From assembly GCF_000787855.1 (NCBI RefSeq), contig NZ_BBPQ01000004.1:1-64000 (forward strand): a DNA stretch of 64,000 bases. The letters run 5' to 3'. The translations under genes were made by a program, and so were the position numbers. Shown piece by piece: positions 6,890 through 16,370 of this stretch. How positions within the stretch are numbered: position 1 is the stretch's first letter; the number at the start of each line of letters is the position of its first letter. The stretch is from Streptacidiphilus anmyonensis (GTDB lineage: Bacteria; Actinomycetota; Actinomycetes; Streptomycetales; Streptomycetaceae). The notes beneath the pieces were generated by a model. That model was not told where the DNA came from. It saw only the letters and a list, made by a program, of their open reading frames with translations, and did not search any database.

Positions 6890-8917
6890 ATGAAGCGATA
6901 CGCGCGCTCCGCCGCGGCGCTGCTCGCGCTGCTGGTCGCGCTGCTGCTCGGCGGCGCCGGCGTGGCCTCGGCGCACGCCGCGCTGCTGTCGACCGACCCC
7001 GCACAGGGCAGCGTCGTGGCCGTGCCGCCGACAGCGGTCACGCTGCACTTCAGCGAGTCGGTGACACTGGAACCCGACGCGCTGCGGGTCTTCGACCCGA
7101 GCGGCAAGCGGGTCGACACCGGCACCGCCGGACACGCCTCCGGCGACGCGTCGACGGCGCAGGTGCGGATCGACGCGAGCGCGGCCGCCGCGCAGGGCAC
7201 CTACACCGTCGCCTGGCGGGTGATCTCGGCGGACACCCACCCGGTGGCCGGAGCGTTCACCTTCTCCATCGGCCGGTCCTCCGCGCCCGCCACGCTGACC
7301 GGGGTCGCGGGTGTCGGCGACAGCGGGCCGACGGCCACCGGAAGCCTGTACGGACTGACGCGAGGCGTGCAGTACGGGGCGATGGCGCTGCTGGTCGGCT
7401 CCGTCGGCGCGGTACTCCTGTGCTGGCCGGGCGGGCTGCGGCTGCGGGGCGTCCAGCGGCTGATGATCGCGGGCTGGGCCGGGCTGCTGCTGTCGACGCT
7501 GGCGGAGCTGGCACTGCGCGGAACGTACGAGGCGGGGACGGGGCTCGGCAAGGTCTTCGACCTCTCGCTGCTGCGGCAGGTGCTCGGCGAGAAGCTGGGC
7601 GTGCTGCTGGCGGTGCGGGTGCTGCTGCTGGCCGGCGCGGGCGTCTTCCTGGCGCTGCTCGGCGGGCACGCGCACGAGGACGAGAGCGGTGCTCTCGTCG
7701 CGGAGCGGCGTCGCCGAATCGGACTGGGCGTCACCGGAGCACTGCTCTCGATCGCGATCGCCGTCACCTGGCCGCTCGGCGACCACGCCTCCGTCGGCAT
7801 GCAGGTCCCACTCGCCGTGACCCTGGACACCGTCCACATCCTCTCCATGTCACTCTGGCTCGGCGGCCTGGCCACCGTGCTGGTGGGCCTACGCGCCCTC
7901 ACCCGGGCCGGCGGCATCGACGTGCGCGCGGTCGGCCGCTTCTCGACCCTGGCGTTCTGGTGCGTCGCCGCCCTCACCGCGACCGGCGTCTACCAGGCCT
8001 GGCGCGGCCTCGGCTCCTGGTCGGCGCTGACCGACACCACCTACGGCCGCCTGCTGCTGGTCAAGATCGGCGCCGTGCTCGTCATCCTCGGCGCGGCATG
8101 GATGTCCCGTCGCTGGCTCGCCCTGCTGCGCGCCGACGCGTCGGCCGAGGACGCGACCGGATCGGCCGAGGCGACCGAGGTGCTCGAAGCCGAAGCCGGC
8201 GCCGGCACCGGGGTGGTGCTGGCGGAGGTGTCCGCCGCCGCCAGGGGCGGCGAGCAGACGGCCGAGCGCGCCGCGGACGCCGTCGGTGTGGGCGACACCA
8301 CCGACCCCGCCGACCCCGCCGGAGCGGACGCGGACGCGGACCCGGACCCGGAGCGCGCGGCGCAGCTCGCCCGGCAGGCGAGGGCGCGGCAGCAGGCCCG
8401 GCAGCGCAAGGCGCGCGAGGCCGCGCCCGCGCGCGGCATGCTGCTTCGGTCGGTCGCGCTCGAAGCCGTCTTCGCGGTCGTCGTGCTCGGGCTGACCACC
8501 GCACTGACGAACTCCCCGCCCGGCCGCGCCGTCGCCGAGCAGCAGGCGGTCGCCAAGGCCGCCGCGCACGGGCCCGTCGACGTCACCCTGCCCTACGACA
8601 CCACGGGCAGCACCCGCGGGGCCAAGGGCAAGGTCACCATCGACATCGACCCGGCCCGCCCCGGGCAGAACACGCTGCACGCCTACCTCTACGACAGCAC
8701 CGGCAAGCCCGTGGACGTCCCCGAGATCGACATCGCGCTCTCGCTCAAGTCGAAGAACCTCGGCCCGCTCGCGGTGAAGCTGGACCACCTCGACATCGGC
8801 CACTGGGGCACGGCGGACCTGGAGCTGCCGCTCGCCGGACAGTGGACCCTCGCGGTGACCGTCCGATCGGACGACATCGACGAGGCCACCGTCACCACGC
8901 CCGTCACCGTGGGCTGA
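6890..8917 (+). CDS. ycnJ: CopC-CopD fusion copper transport protein (YcnJ-like)
   Basis: A 675-residue protein in three parts. After a signal peptide, residues about 28-125 are CopC: the mature N-terminus HAALLSTDPA and ISADTHPVAG hold the copper histidines. About 150-425 is CopD, with some eight membrane segments. A long acidic, Arg/Ala-rich loop (about 430-520) and one more membrane helix then lead to an exported YtkA-like beta domain (about 555-675). It is thought to move copper across the membrane. ATG 6890 has AGGAAGGA about 8 bases upstream and lies 28 bases after PCuAC, so it is in the same operon. Confidence 0.9.
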   Translation: MKRYARSAAALLALLVALLLGGAGVASAHAALLSTDPAQGSVVAVPPTAVTLHFSESVTLEPDALRVFDPSGKRVDTGTAGHASGDASTAQVRIDASAAAAQGTYTVAWRVISADTHPVAGAFTFSIGRSSAPATLTGVAGVGDSGPTATGSLYGLTRGVQYGAMALLVGSVGAVLLCWPGGLRLRGVQRLMIAGWAGLLLSTLAELALRGTYEAGTGLGKVFDLSLLRQVLGEKLGVLLAVRVLLLAGAGVFLALLGGHAHEDESGALVAERRRRIGLGVTGALLSIAIAVTWPLGDHASVGMQVPLAVTLDTVHILSMSLWLGGLATVLVGLRALTRAGGIDVRAVGRFSTLAFWCVAALTATGVYQAWRGLGSWSALTDTTYGRLLLVKIGAVLVILGAAWMSRRWLALLRADASAEDATGSAEATEVLEAEAGAGTGVVLAEVSAAARGGEQTAERAADAVGVGDTTDPADPAGADADADPDPERAAQLARQARARQQARQRKAREAAPARGMLLRSVALEAVFAVVVLGLTTALTNSPPGRAVAEQQAVAKAAAHGPVDVTLPYDTTGSTRGAKGKVTIDIDPARPGQNTLHAYLYDSTGKPVDVPEIDIALSLKSKNLGPLAVKLDHLDIGHWGTADLELPLAGQWTLAVTVRSDDIDEATVTTPVTVG

Positions 8918-8969
8918 CGCGATGTCACCGAACAACCTGAAGAAGCCCACGAAGGACGAGAGCGGCACC

Positions 8970-10241
8970 ATGAGCTCCGACGCACCCCGCCCGCGGCCGT
9001 CCGGCCCGCAGCTGTCCCGCCGTCGACTCCTCGGCGCCGCGGGCGCGGGCGGCGCCGCCGGTCTGGCCCTCGGCGCGGGCGGCTACGCCCTCGCCGGGCC
9101 GCCGGCTCCCCGCCGGTCGGCCGACGCGGCCGTCCCCGCGACCGCGCTCGGCAGCACGGCAGTGGCCTTCCACGGCGCCCACCAGGCGGGGATCGTCGAG
9201 CCGATGCAGTCCTCCCTCCACGCGACCGCCTTCGACCTCACCCCCGGCACCGCACGTCCCGGGCTGACCGCGCTGATGAAGCGATGGTCCGCGGCGGCGG
9301 CGGCGATGGCGGAGGGCAGGACCCCGCCCGGTCTGACGGACGACCAGGTCGCCCTGGACGCCGGACCGAGCTCACTCACCGTCACCTTCGGCTTCGGCGC
9401 TTCGGTCTTCGCCAAGGCCGGGCTGACCGCGCAGCTGCCGGGCCAACTCGCCGCGCTGCCGCCGTTCCCCGAGGACCGCCTCGACCGCTCCCGCAGCGAC
9501 GGCGACCTGTGGGTGCAGGTCTGCGCGAACGACCCGCTCGTCGCCTTCCACGCGATGCGCACGCTCCAGCGTCTCGCCGCCGGCCAGGCCGTCCCGCGCT
9601 GGCAGATGACCGGCTTCAGCCGCGCCCCGGGCGCGACGGCACGACCCATGACGGGCCGCAACCTGATGGGGCAGATCGACGGCACCAACAACCCCAAGCC
9701 GACCGACGCGAACTTCGCCTCGCGGATCTTCGTCCCGCAGAACGGGCAGCCGCCGTGGATGGCGGGCGGCAGCTACGCCGTCTTCCGGCGGATCCGGATG
9801 CTGCTGGACGTCTGGGACCAGCAGTCTCCGGAGCTCCAGGAGCGCACCATCGGCCGCCGCAAGGCGTCCGGCGCCCCGCTGTCGGGAGGCACCGAGACCA
9901 CGCCCGTCGACCTGGCCAAGCAGAACCCGGACGGCTCGCTGGCGGTCCCCGGCGACGCGCACGTGCGGGTGGCCGCACCCGCCTCCAACCAGGGCGCGGC
10001 GATGCTGCGGCGCGGCTACTCCTACCACGACGGGTTCCGCTCGGACGGAGCGCCGGACGCGGGGCTGCTCTTCGTCTGCTTCCAGTCCGATCCGCAGACG
10101 GGGTTCGTCCCGGTGCAGCGCAAGCTCGCCCGCGGGGACGCACTGTCGCGGTTCATCGTGCACGAGTCCTCGGGCCTGTACGCGGTCCCGGGCGGCGCGG
10201 CGGCGGACGGGTACGTGGGGCAGGCGCTGCTGGAGGGTTAG
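8970..10241 (+). CDS. dtpA: Tat-exported DyP-type heme peroxidase (DtpA)
   Basis: A 423-residue protein with a twin-arginine signal (SRRRLLGAAGAGG) and the DyP signature GxxDG in MGQIDGTNN. The proximal heme histidine is expected in DAHVRVAAP, and the distal Asp/Arg pair is present (Asp of GQIDG, Arg of MLRRGYSYHDG). In S. coelicolor/lividans, DtpA lies next to pheA and the sco genes, is a Tat substrate, and is needed for maturation of the copper radical oxidase GlxA and for normal development. The same order here supports orthology. ATG 8970 (AAGGA 11 bases upstream) is preferred to ATG 8922, which lacks a ribosome site. Confidence 0.93.
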   Translation: MSSDAPRPRPSGPQLSRRRLLGAAGAGGAAGLALGAGGYALAGPPAPRRSADAAVPATALGSTAVAFHGAHQAGIVEPMQSSLHATAFDLTPGTARPGLTALMKRWSAAAAAMAEGRTPPGLTDDQVALDAGPSSLTVTFGFGASVFAKAGLTAQLPGQLAALPPFPEDRLDRSRSDGDLWVQVCANDPLVAFHAMRTLQRLAAGQAVPRWQMTGFSRAPGATARPMTGRNLMGQIDGTNNPKPTDANFASRIFVPQNGQPPWMAGGSYAVFRRIRMLLDVWDQQSPELQERTIGRRKASGAPLSGGTETTPVDLAKQNPDGSLAVPGDAHVRVAAPASNQGAAMLRRGYSYHDGFRSDGAPDAGLLFVCFQSDPQTGFVPVQRKLARGDALSRFIVHESSGLYAVPGGAAADGYVGQALLEG

Positions 10242-10369
10242 GCCTGGGTCAGGCCCTGTCCGACTCGGGAGTCAGCCGGATGTCCGTCCCAGCTCGCAAG
10301 ACCAGGAGTCCTGGTGGGCGGCCAGTCGTTAACGTTACGTCCGTGCCGTATGCAGCTTGGGAGGTCGCC

Positions 10370-11302
10370 GTGTCCGCGAACCGATTCACCTACCTCGGTC
10401 CGGAGGGCACCTTCACCGAGGCCGCGCTGCGGACGCTGCCCGAGGCGGCCACCCGGGAGCTGGTGCCGGCCGTGTCGGTGCCCGCCGCGCTGGACGCCGT
10501 CCGGAACGGCGAGGCCGCGGCCGCGCTCGTGCCGATCGAGAACTCCGTCGAGGGCGGGATCCGCCAGACCATGGACGAGCTCGCCCAGGGCGAGCCGTTG
10601 ATGATCTACCGCGAGGTGCTGCTGCCGATCGCCTTCGCGCTGCTGGTCCGGCCCGGGACGAAGCTCGCGGACGTGAAGACCGTCACCGGTCATCCGGCCG
10701 CCCAGCCGCAGGTGCGCCACTGGATGTCGGAGAACCTGCCGGACGCGCACTGGGAGTCGGCGGCGTCCAACGCGGACGGGGCGCGGCTGGTGCAGGAGGG
10801 CCGGTACGACGGCGCGTTCGCGGGCGCGTTCGCCGCGCCGCTGTACCACCTGGAGCCGCTGGCGACGGAGATCCACGACGCCGCGAACGCGACGACGCGC
10901 TTCGTGCTGGTCGGCCGTCCGGGACGGCCGCCGGCGCCGACGGGGAGCGACAAGACCTCGGCCGTGTTCTGGCTGGCGGACGACCACCCGGGCGCGCTGC
11001 TGGAGCTGCTGCAGGAGTTCGCCGTGCGCGGGGTGAACCTGATGCGCATCGAGTCCCGGCCGACGGGCGAGGGCTTGGGCAAGTACTGCTTCGCCGCCGA
11101 CGCGGAGGGCCACATCACCGACCGCCGGGTGAGCGAGGCGCTGATGGGCCTGCACCGGATCTGTCCGCAGGTGCGGCTGCTGGGCTCGTACCCTCGGGCG
11201 GACGCGGTGCCGGCGACGGTGCGCCGGGGCACCTCGGACGCGGAGTTCGCCCGCGCCTCGGACTGGCTGTCCCGCGCTCTGGACGGCCGCGGCGAGCTGT
11301 AG
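10370..11302 (+). CDS. pheA: Prephenate dehydratase
   Basis: A 310-residue enzyme converting prephenate to phenylpyruvate in phenylalanine synthesis. The catalytic domain (about 1-185) contains the TRF motif (NATTRFVLVG) and VPIENSVEGG. The C-terminal ACT domain (about 205-280) has GALLELL and ESRP, the usual Phe-feedback motifs. Start is GTG 10370 with GGGAGG 6 bases upstream. It is monofunctional, with no chorismate mutase domain, as usual in actinomycetes. An array of DnaA boxes follows directly. Confidence 0.95.
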   Translation: MSANRFTYLGPEGTFTEAALRTLPEAATRELVPAVSVPAALDAVRNGEAAAALVPIENSVEGGIRQTMDELAQGEPLMIYREVLLPIAFALLVRPGTKLADVKTVTGHPAAQPQVRHWMSENLPDAHWESAASNADGARLVQEGRYDGAFAGAFAAPLYHLEPLATEIHDAANATTRFVLVGRPGRPPAPTGSDKTSAVFWLADDHPGALLELLQEFAVRGVNLMRIESRPTGEGLGKYCFAADAEGHITDRRVSEALMGLHRICPQVRLLGSYPRADAVPATVRRGTSDAEFARASDWLSRALDGRGEL

Positions 11303-11321
11303 TCCACCGTGGCCCGGGCGG

Positions 11322-11603
11322 TGGTCCACACCGTCGGCCGAGTTATCCACAGGCGGCCTGGTTATCCACAGCCTGGGGATCGACCGCGAGATCCGACTAA
11401 TCTCCCCTTGCTCATCAAAGCTTGCAGACCAGGCAAGTCGGACATATAGGGATTCCGAGCGGCAGTTTCCCCAAAGTCCCCTTCGTGGACCCAAAAAATC
11501 ACGCCCCCGGCCGCAAACTCGAGGTTTAGCGAGCTCAGGGGCGTGATTACCCACAATCCACAGGGCTTCGAGGCGGCCTGTGGATAAAGGCGGGATATCC
11601 ACA
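11322..11603. promoter_or_regulatory. DnaA-box cluster (about seven 9-mers)
   Basis: This non-coding gap holds three perfect TTATCCACA boxes: 11343-11351 and 11362-11370 forward, 11579-11587 reverse. Four near-matches accompany them: TGGTCCACA 11322-11330, TTACCCACA 11547-11555, CAATCCACA 11554-11562 and ATATCCACA 11595-11603. The perfect 9-mer is expected only very rarely by chance in such GC-rich DNA. There is no dnaA or dnaN here, so this is not oriC. It more likely titrates the initiator DnaA. In S. coelicolor a high-affinity cluster named D78 lies about 78 kb from oriC and restrains replication; the serS-pheA position makes this a candidate counterpart (inference). Confidence 0.8.
11497..11548 (-). 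terminator. Rho-independent-like terminator of the deacetylase gene
   Basis: AATCACGCCCC (11497-11507) and GGGGCGTGATT (11538-11548) form a perfect 11-bp stem. Reading leftward it is followed by a run of six T, so it would stop minus-strand transcripts from the gene ending at 11635. One DnaA-like box overlaps the stem edge. Confidence 0.7.
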
Positions 11604-11634
11604 AGCCTTCCTCGTCAGCCGCCGTCGGCCGTCG

Positions 11635-12435
11635 TCAGGCGTCGGGGAAGTTGACGGAGTAGCCCTGCTGGATCAGCCACGGCAGCACCTGGGCCAGAGC
11701 CGCCACGGTCTGGCTGCGGTCACCGCCGGCGTCGTGCATCAGAATGATCGAACCGGGCCGCACGTTCTTCTTCACGTCGGCCACGATCGCGGCCACACCG
11801 GGGCGCTTCCAGTCATTGGTGTCGATGCTCCACGCGAGCGGACGCAGTCCGTTCTTCGCGGATATCCCGCGGATCTCGGGCGTGAAATCCCCTCCGGGCG
11901 CCCGGAACCAGCTGACCTGCGTTCCCGGGCCGCCCGCCGCCTCGATCATCTGCTTGGCGCCGACGATCTCATTGGTCTCGTAGGCGAGACCGCGCGTCGA
12001 CATCGCCTCGTTGTGGTGGACCGAGTGGTCGCAGAGCCGGTTGCCGCCGGCGAGCACCTGCTTGACCACGCCCGGGGCCGCCTGCGCCTCGGGGCCTATC
12101 TCACAGAAGGTCGCGTGCGCGTTGTACTTGGCCAGCAGTGCGAGGATCCGCGGCGTCCACTGCGGGCTCGGGCCGTCGTCGAAGGTGAGCGCGACGGTCT
12201 TCTCGCCCGCCGGGTGGGCGATGTAGTACTCGAGTTCCTTGCTGACCGTCTCGGCCCCGCTGGACGGAACGGTGTCGCCGGAGGTGCTCTTCGGGTTCGG
12301 CGAGGCACTCGCCGTGCCGCCGCCCGCGGCCCCGTCGTTGCTCGCCCCCCGCGCACCGGCGCCCCCACCGCAGGCGGAGAGAGCCAGCACCGCCGCCAGC
12401 ACCCCTCCAGCCACCGCCACCGCACGCGTCCGCAT
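11635..12435 (-). CDS. Polysaccharide deacetylase lipoprotein (NodB family)
   Basis: A 266-residue carbohydrate esterase family 4 enzyme. The lipobox LSAC follows a signal sequence, and a Gly/Ser/Thr linker leads to the NodB domain (about 75-266). Motifs: TFDDGPSP (catalytic Asp pair), DHSVHHNE (metal histidines), [10 protein letters not shown] and [11 protein letters not shown]. It probably removes N-acetyl groups from peptidoglycan or another surface glycan. The last motif is nearly identical to that of the fusion enzyme at 29451-31955. I start at ATG 12435 so that the protein begins with the signal peptide. Confidence 0.9.
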   Translation of the reverse strand: MRTRAVAVAGGVLAAVLALSACGGGAGARGASNDGAAGGGTASASPNPKSTSGDTVPSSGAETVSKELEYYIAHPAGEKTVALTFDDGPSPQWTPRILALLAKYNAHATFCEIGPEAQAAPGVVKQVLAGGNRLCDHSVHHNEAMSTRGLAYETNEIVGAKQMIEAAGGPGTQVSWFRAPGGDFTPEIRGISAKNGLRPLAWSIDTNDWKRPGVAAIVADVKKNVRPGSIILMHDAGGDRSQTVAALAQVLPWLIQQGYSVNFPDA

Positions 12436-12605
12436 CGCCTGTCCCACCTTCCGTTCACCGTTCGCAGGTTGTCGTCTGCCGAACAACTGTCGCAGCCCTG
12501 AAAGCGTGCTCAGAGCGATCGCACAGCTTTGACGTAGCCCCGGGACGAAGATGTGACAAAGCAGACCCGGCGGTTGTGAGTCCGCTCACCCCTCGCCGCG
12601 CCCGG

Positions 12606-12617
12606 TACCCTCGTACC
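12606..12617 (+). promoter_or_regulatory. -10 element for a leaderless serS transcript
   Basis: TACCCT (12606-12611) lies 6 bases before the GTG start of serS, and no Shine-Dalgarno is present. This spacing makes the start codon the likely first transcribed base. Confidence 0.55.
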
Positions 12618-13895
12618 GTGATTGACCTTCGCCTGCTTCGCGTGGACCCGGACCGTGTGCGTGCTTCCCAGCGCGCCCGAGGTGAGGACGTCGAGCTCGT
12701 CGACGCCCTGCTCGCCGCCGACGAGCGGCAGCGATCGTCCAGTTCCCGCTTCGACGAACTCCGCAACGAGCAGCGGCAGCTGGGCAAGCAGGTGGCGCAG
12801 GCCAAGGGCGACGAGAAGGCCGCCCTGCTGGAGCGCACCAAGCAGCTGGCCACGGAGGTCAAGGCCGCCAACGCGGCGCAGACCGAGGCCGAGGCCGAGG
12901 TGCAGCGCCTGCTGGGCGGGCTGGCCAACCTGCTCGACCCGGCCGCCCCGATCGGCGGCGAGGAGGACTTCGTCACCCTCGAGGAGGTCGGCACCCCGCG
13001 CGACTTCGCCGCGGAGGGCTTCGAGCCGCGCGACCACGTCGAGTTGGGCAAGATCCTCGGCGCGATCGACACCGAGCGCGCTGCCAAGGTCTCCGGCTCG
13101 CGCTTCTACTACCTGACCGGCGTCGGCGCGCTGCTGGAGCTCGCCCTGGTCAACATGGCGATCGCGCAGGCCACCGAGGCCGGCTTCATCCCGATGATCA
13201 CGCCGGCGCTGGTGAAGCCGCGCGCGATGGAGGGCACCGGCTTCCTCGGCCAGGCCGCGGAGAACGTCTTCCACCTCCCGGAGGACGACTTCTACCTGGT
13301 CGGCACCTCCGAGGTGCCGCTGGCCGCCTACCACATGGACGAGATCCTCGACGGCGACCAGCTGCCGCTGCGGTACGCCGGGTTCTCGCCCTGCTTCCGC
13401 CGCGAGGCCGGCACCTACGGCAAGGACACCCGCGGCATCATCCGCGTCCACCAGTTCGACAAGGTGGAGATGTTCTCCTACGTCGCGCCGGAGGACGCGG
13501 AGGCGGAGCACAAGCGCCTGCTGCAGTGGGAGAAGGACTTCCTGAACAAGCTCGGCCTCGCCTACCGCGTCATCGACGTGGCTTCGGGCGACCTGGGCGC
13601 GTCCGCGATGCGCAAGTACGACATCGAGGCGTGGATCCCCACCCAGGGCAAGTACCGCGAGCTGACCTCGACCTCCAACTGCGGTGAGTTCCAGGCGCGT
13701 CGCCTCGGCATCCGGATGCGCGGCGAGGAGGGCAACCGCCCGCTGGCCACGCTGAACGGCACGCTGTGCGCGGTGCCGCGCACCATCGTGGCGCTGCTGG
13801 AGACCCACCAGCTGGCCGACGGCTCGGTCGTCGTGCCGGAGGCGCTGCGGCCCTACCTGGGCGGGCGCGAGGTGCTGACCCCGGTCGGCAAGTAA
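12618..13895 (+). CDS. serS: Seryl-tRNA synthetase
   Basis: A 425-residue class II synthetase that charges tRNA-Ser. The N-terminal coiled-coil arm (about 30-100) binds the long variable arm of the tRNA. Motif 2 is [21 protein letters not shown] and its end, KVEMF; motif 3 is [16 protein letters not shown]. The start is GTG 12618 (V-I-D-L-R-L-L). No ribosome site is visible and a -10 element lies just upstream, so translation is probably leaderless. The divergent gene is the polysaccharide deacetylase; a HAD hydrolase follows 45 bases downstream, as in Streptomyces. Confidence 0.96.
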   Translation: MIDLRLLRVDPDRVRASQRARGEDVELVDALLAADERQRSSSSRFDELRNEQRQLGKQVAQAKGDEKAALLERTKQLATEVKAANAAQTEAEAEVQRLLGGLANLLDPAAPIGGEEDFVTLEEVGTPRDFAAEGFEPRDHVELGKILGAIDTERAAKVSGSRFYYLTGVGALLELALVNMAIAQATEAGFIPMITPALVKPRAMEGTGFLGQAAENVFHLPEDDFYLVGTSEVPLAAYHMDEILDGDQLPLRYAGFSPCFRREAGTYGKDTRGIIRVHQFDKVEMFSYVAPEDAEAEHKRLLQWEKDFLNKLGLAYRVIDVASGDLGASAMRKYDIEAWIPTQGKYRELTSTSNCGEFQARRLGIRMRGEEGNRPLATLNGTLCAVPRTIVALLETHQLADGSVVVPEALRPYLGGREVLTPVGK

Positions 13896-13940
13896 GCGCT
13901 TCAGCGGCACCGAAAGCGAGCCGAAAGAGAGTCAGACCAC

Positions 13941-14762
13941 GTGAGCTCCGCCCCGCGGCCGTTCGACCTGATCGCGACCGACCTGGACGGGACGCTGCTG
14001 CGCGACGACCACACCGTGTCGTCGCGCACGCAGCGGGCCCTCTCGGCCGCGAAGGCCGCGGGAGCGCAGCACATCGTGGTGACCGGGCGCTCGGCGCGCT
14101 GGACCCGGCCGACGCTGGACGCGATCGGCTACACCGGGCTGGCGGTCTGCGGCCAGGGCGGTCAGCTCTACGACGCGGGCGCGCACCGGCTGGTGACGTC
14201 GGTCACGTTGGACCGCCAGGTGGCCGCCCTCGCCCTCGCCAAGGCGGAGGCGGAGGTCGGCCCGATGGCCGTGGCCGTCGTGCAGGACGGTCTGGAGGGC
14301 GACGTGCTCTTCGACCGGACCTACGACATGCCCTCGGCCGGGGAGAACCTGGCCGCGCCGGAGCCCGTCGCCGACGTCGCCGAGCTGTGGGCCGAGCCGC
14401 TGAGCCGGGTGCTGGTGCAGCACGAGCGGCTGACCGACGACGAGTTGGCGGCGGCCGTCAGCGCGGCGGCGGGCGGTCTGGTGACGGTCGTGCTGTCCGG
14501 GCAGGGCTTCGTGGAGCTGTTGCCGCTCGGCCTGTCCAAGGCGACCGGCCTGACCCTGGCCTCCGCGCGCCTGGGCACGTCGAAGGATCGGACCGTCGCC
14601 TTCGGGGACATGCCGAACGACATACCGATGTTCCGCTGGGTCGGGCACGCGGTAGCGATGGCCAACGCCCACGCCGAGTTGAAGGCCGTCGCGGACGAGA
14701 TCACGCTGAGCAACGAGGAGGACGGCGTCGCTGTCGCCCTGGAGCGAATTTTCCAGCTCTGA
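13941..14762 (+). CDS. HAD-superfamily (Cof-type) phosphatase
   Basis: A 273-residue cytoplasmic phosphatase of the Cof/YbiV type. Motif I is DLDGTLLRD with the nucleophile Asp, motif II VVTGRSARW, and motif IV GDMPNDIPMF with Mg-binding Asp residues. Substrates of this family are usually sugar phosphates or cofactor phosphates; the exact one cannot be read from sequence. GTG 13941 starts 45 bases after serS, suggesting co-transcription. A close paralogue lies at 38285-39103. Confidence 0.9.
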   Translation: MSSAPRPFDLIATDLDGTLLRDDHTVSSRTQRALSAAKAAGAQHIVVTGRSARWTRPTLDAIGYTGLAVCGQGGQLYDAGAHRLVTSVTLDRQVAALALAKAEAEVGPMAVAVVQDGLEGDVLFDRTYDMPSAGENLAAPEPVADVAELWAEPLSRVLVQHERLTDDELAAAVSAAAGGLVTVVLSGQGFVELLPLGLSKATGLTLASARLGTSKDRTVAFGDMPNDIPMFRWVGHAVAMANAHAELKAVADEITLSNEEDGVAVALERIFQL

Positions 14763-14814
14763 TCCTTGTTAGCATGGTGACGGAGATACCTCACCAGGAA
14801 GGCAAGGCGGAGCA

Positions 14815-14919
14815 ATGGCGATGAGCGATGTGCTGCTCATGGACGCCGTGACCGTCGACGCCGTGCTGATCGACCTGGCCGAGCTGATCGACGCGAACAT
14901 CAAGCGTCCGGAGAGCTGA
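14815..14919 (+). CDS. Small ORF, 34 residues, unknown function
   Basis: ATG 14815 has GGCGGAG 4 bases upstream. It encodes a short acidic, Val/Leu/Asp-rich peptide (MAMSDVLLMDAVTVDAVLID, then LAELIDANIKRPES) with an amphipathic-helix look. It sits between the HAD gene and the MFS gene with third-position G/C preference. It could be a real small protein or a leader peptide for the exporter downstream (67 bases away). No similar protein is recognised, so the call rests only on ribosome site, length and codon use. Confidence 0.45.
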   Translation: MAMSDVLLMDAVTVDAVLIDLAELIDANIKRPES

Positions 14920-14986
14920 CGCCGCGCGCCCCGTGCGCATGCCGGCCCTCTCCCGCTCCTTCTTCCCGCTCGTCTGAGGCTCACCC

Positions 14987-16240
14987 ATGTCCCGCTCCGT
15001 GCTCGACACGCCCGTTTCGTATGCCTCCGCACCTTCTGCGGCCTCGCGACTGACCCGCGTCCTCGCCCACCCGGCGACCGCGCTCGTCGGCATCCTGCTC
15101 GTCTCGCTCAACATGCGCGCCGCCGTCTCCGCGGTCTCCCCGCTGCTCGGCGACGTCAGCGGCCACTACGGCCTGTCCGCGACCGCGGGCGGGCTGCTGA
15201 CCACGATCCCCGTGCTGATGATGGGTTCGGTCGCGCCGCTCGCGGCCCGCCTGAACCGGAAGGCCGGCCCCGAGCGCGTGGTCGCCCTCGCGCTGCTGAC
15301 GCTGGTGGCCGGGATCGTGCTGCGCGTCCTGCCCGGAACGTGGGCCCTGTTCGCGGGCAGCACGGTCCTGGGCGCGGCGATCGCCCTGCTCAACGTCACC
15401 ATGCCGGGCCTGGTCAAGCGTGACTTCCCCGAGCGCGCGGCGGCGATGACCGGCGTCTACACCACGTCCATGATCGTCGGCGCGACGCTGGCGGCCGCGC
15501 TGAGCGTCCCGCTGGAGCACGCCTTCGGCGGCTGGGCCGGATCGATGGCCTCGTGGTCCGTGCTGGCGGCCTTCGCCTTCCTCGCCTGGCTGCCGCAGCT
15601 CGGCGCCACCGGGCACCCGCGGACCGCGACGGCCGGGGGCTCCGCCGCCGCCACCGCCAAGGTCCCCGGGCTGTGGCGGCACCCGCTGGCCTGGCAGCTC
15701 GCGGTCTTCATGGGCATCCAGTCGCTGCTCTCCTACACCCTGATCGCCTGGCTGCCGACGATCCTCACCACCCAGGGCATGGACCGCGGCACGGCCGGGG
15801 CCGTCTTCGCGGTCAGCTCGCTGGTGCAGATCCCGGCCGCGTTCCTGGTGCCGCTGACCGCCGGACGGACGAACAACCAGCGGGCCCTGGTGGCGCTGAT
15901 GGTGGGCTCCATGGCCACCGGCGTGGCGGGCCTGCTGGTCGCGCCGACGGCCGCCGCCTGGCTCTGGGCGATCCTCATCGGCATCGCACAGGGCGGCGGC
16001 TTCGGCCTGGCCATGGCGATGATCGTGCTGCGCAGCGGATCCGCCCAGGTCGCCGCGCAGCTGAGCGGGATGTCGCAGCTGGTGGGCTACTTCATCGCGG
16101 CCGTCGGCCCGGTGGGCTTCGGCGCGCTGCACCAGACGACGGGCGGCTGGGTGCTGCCGCTGGGGATGCTGCTGGGCTGCTGCGCGATCGGCCTGACCGC
16201 CGGACTCGGCGCGGGCCGGAAGCTGGTCCTCTCCGCCTGA
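14987..16240 (+). CDS. MFS transporter, CynX/NimT family
   Basis: A 417-residue membrane transporter with twelve predicted helices. The first helix carries NMRAAVSAVSPLL, the signature of the CynX/NimT group (cyanate, nitroimidazole and related small-molecule transporters). The direction of transport and substrate are not known. Start ATG 14987 has TGAGG about 8 bases upstream. No regulator lies beside it, although a 34-codon ORF precedes it. Confidence 0.88.
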   Translation: MSRSVLDTPVSYASAPSAASRLTRVLAHPATALVGILLVSLNMRAAVSAVSPLLGDVSGHYGLSATAGGLLTTIPVLMMGSVAPLAARLNRKAGPERVVALALLTLVAGIVLRVLPGTWALFAGSTVLGAAIALLNVTMPGLVKRDFPERAAAMTGVYTTSMIVGATLAAALSVPLEHAFGGWAGSMASWSVLAAFAFLAWLPQLGATGHPRTATAGGSAAATAKVPGLWRHPLAWQLAVFMGIQSLLSYTLIAWLPTILTTQGMDRGTAGAVFAVSSLVQIPAAFLVPLTAGRTNNQRALVALMVGSMATGVAGLLVAPTAAAWLWAILIGIAQGGGFGLAMAMIVLRSGSAQVAAQLSGMSQLVGYFIAAVGPVGFGALHQTTGGWVLPLGMLLGCCAIGLTAGLGAGRKLVLSA

Positions 16241-16370
16241 GCGGATCCGCCTCTTTCGACCGAACCGGTACACGACAGCGCCAAGGGGCCTTCCGCCGTA
16301 CACGGACCCTTCACAGAACCCGGGTAACGTCGCGCGGATCCGTCGCCGGTCGAGTCCGGAGCAGCCCCCC

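Noticed and set aside
11322-11603. The DnaA-box cluster as oriC itself
   Set aside because: No dnaA, dnaN or rpmH nearby, and far fewer boxes than a Streptomyces origin.
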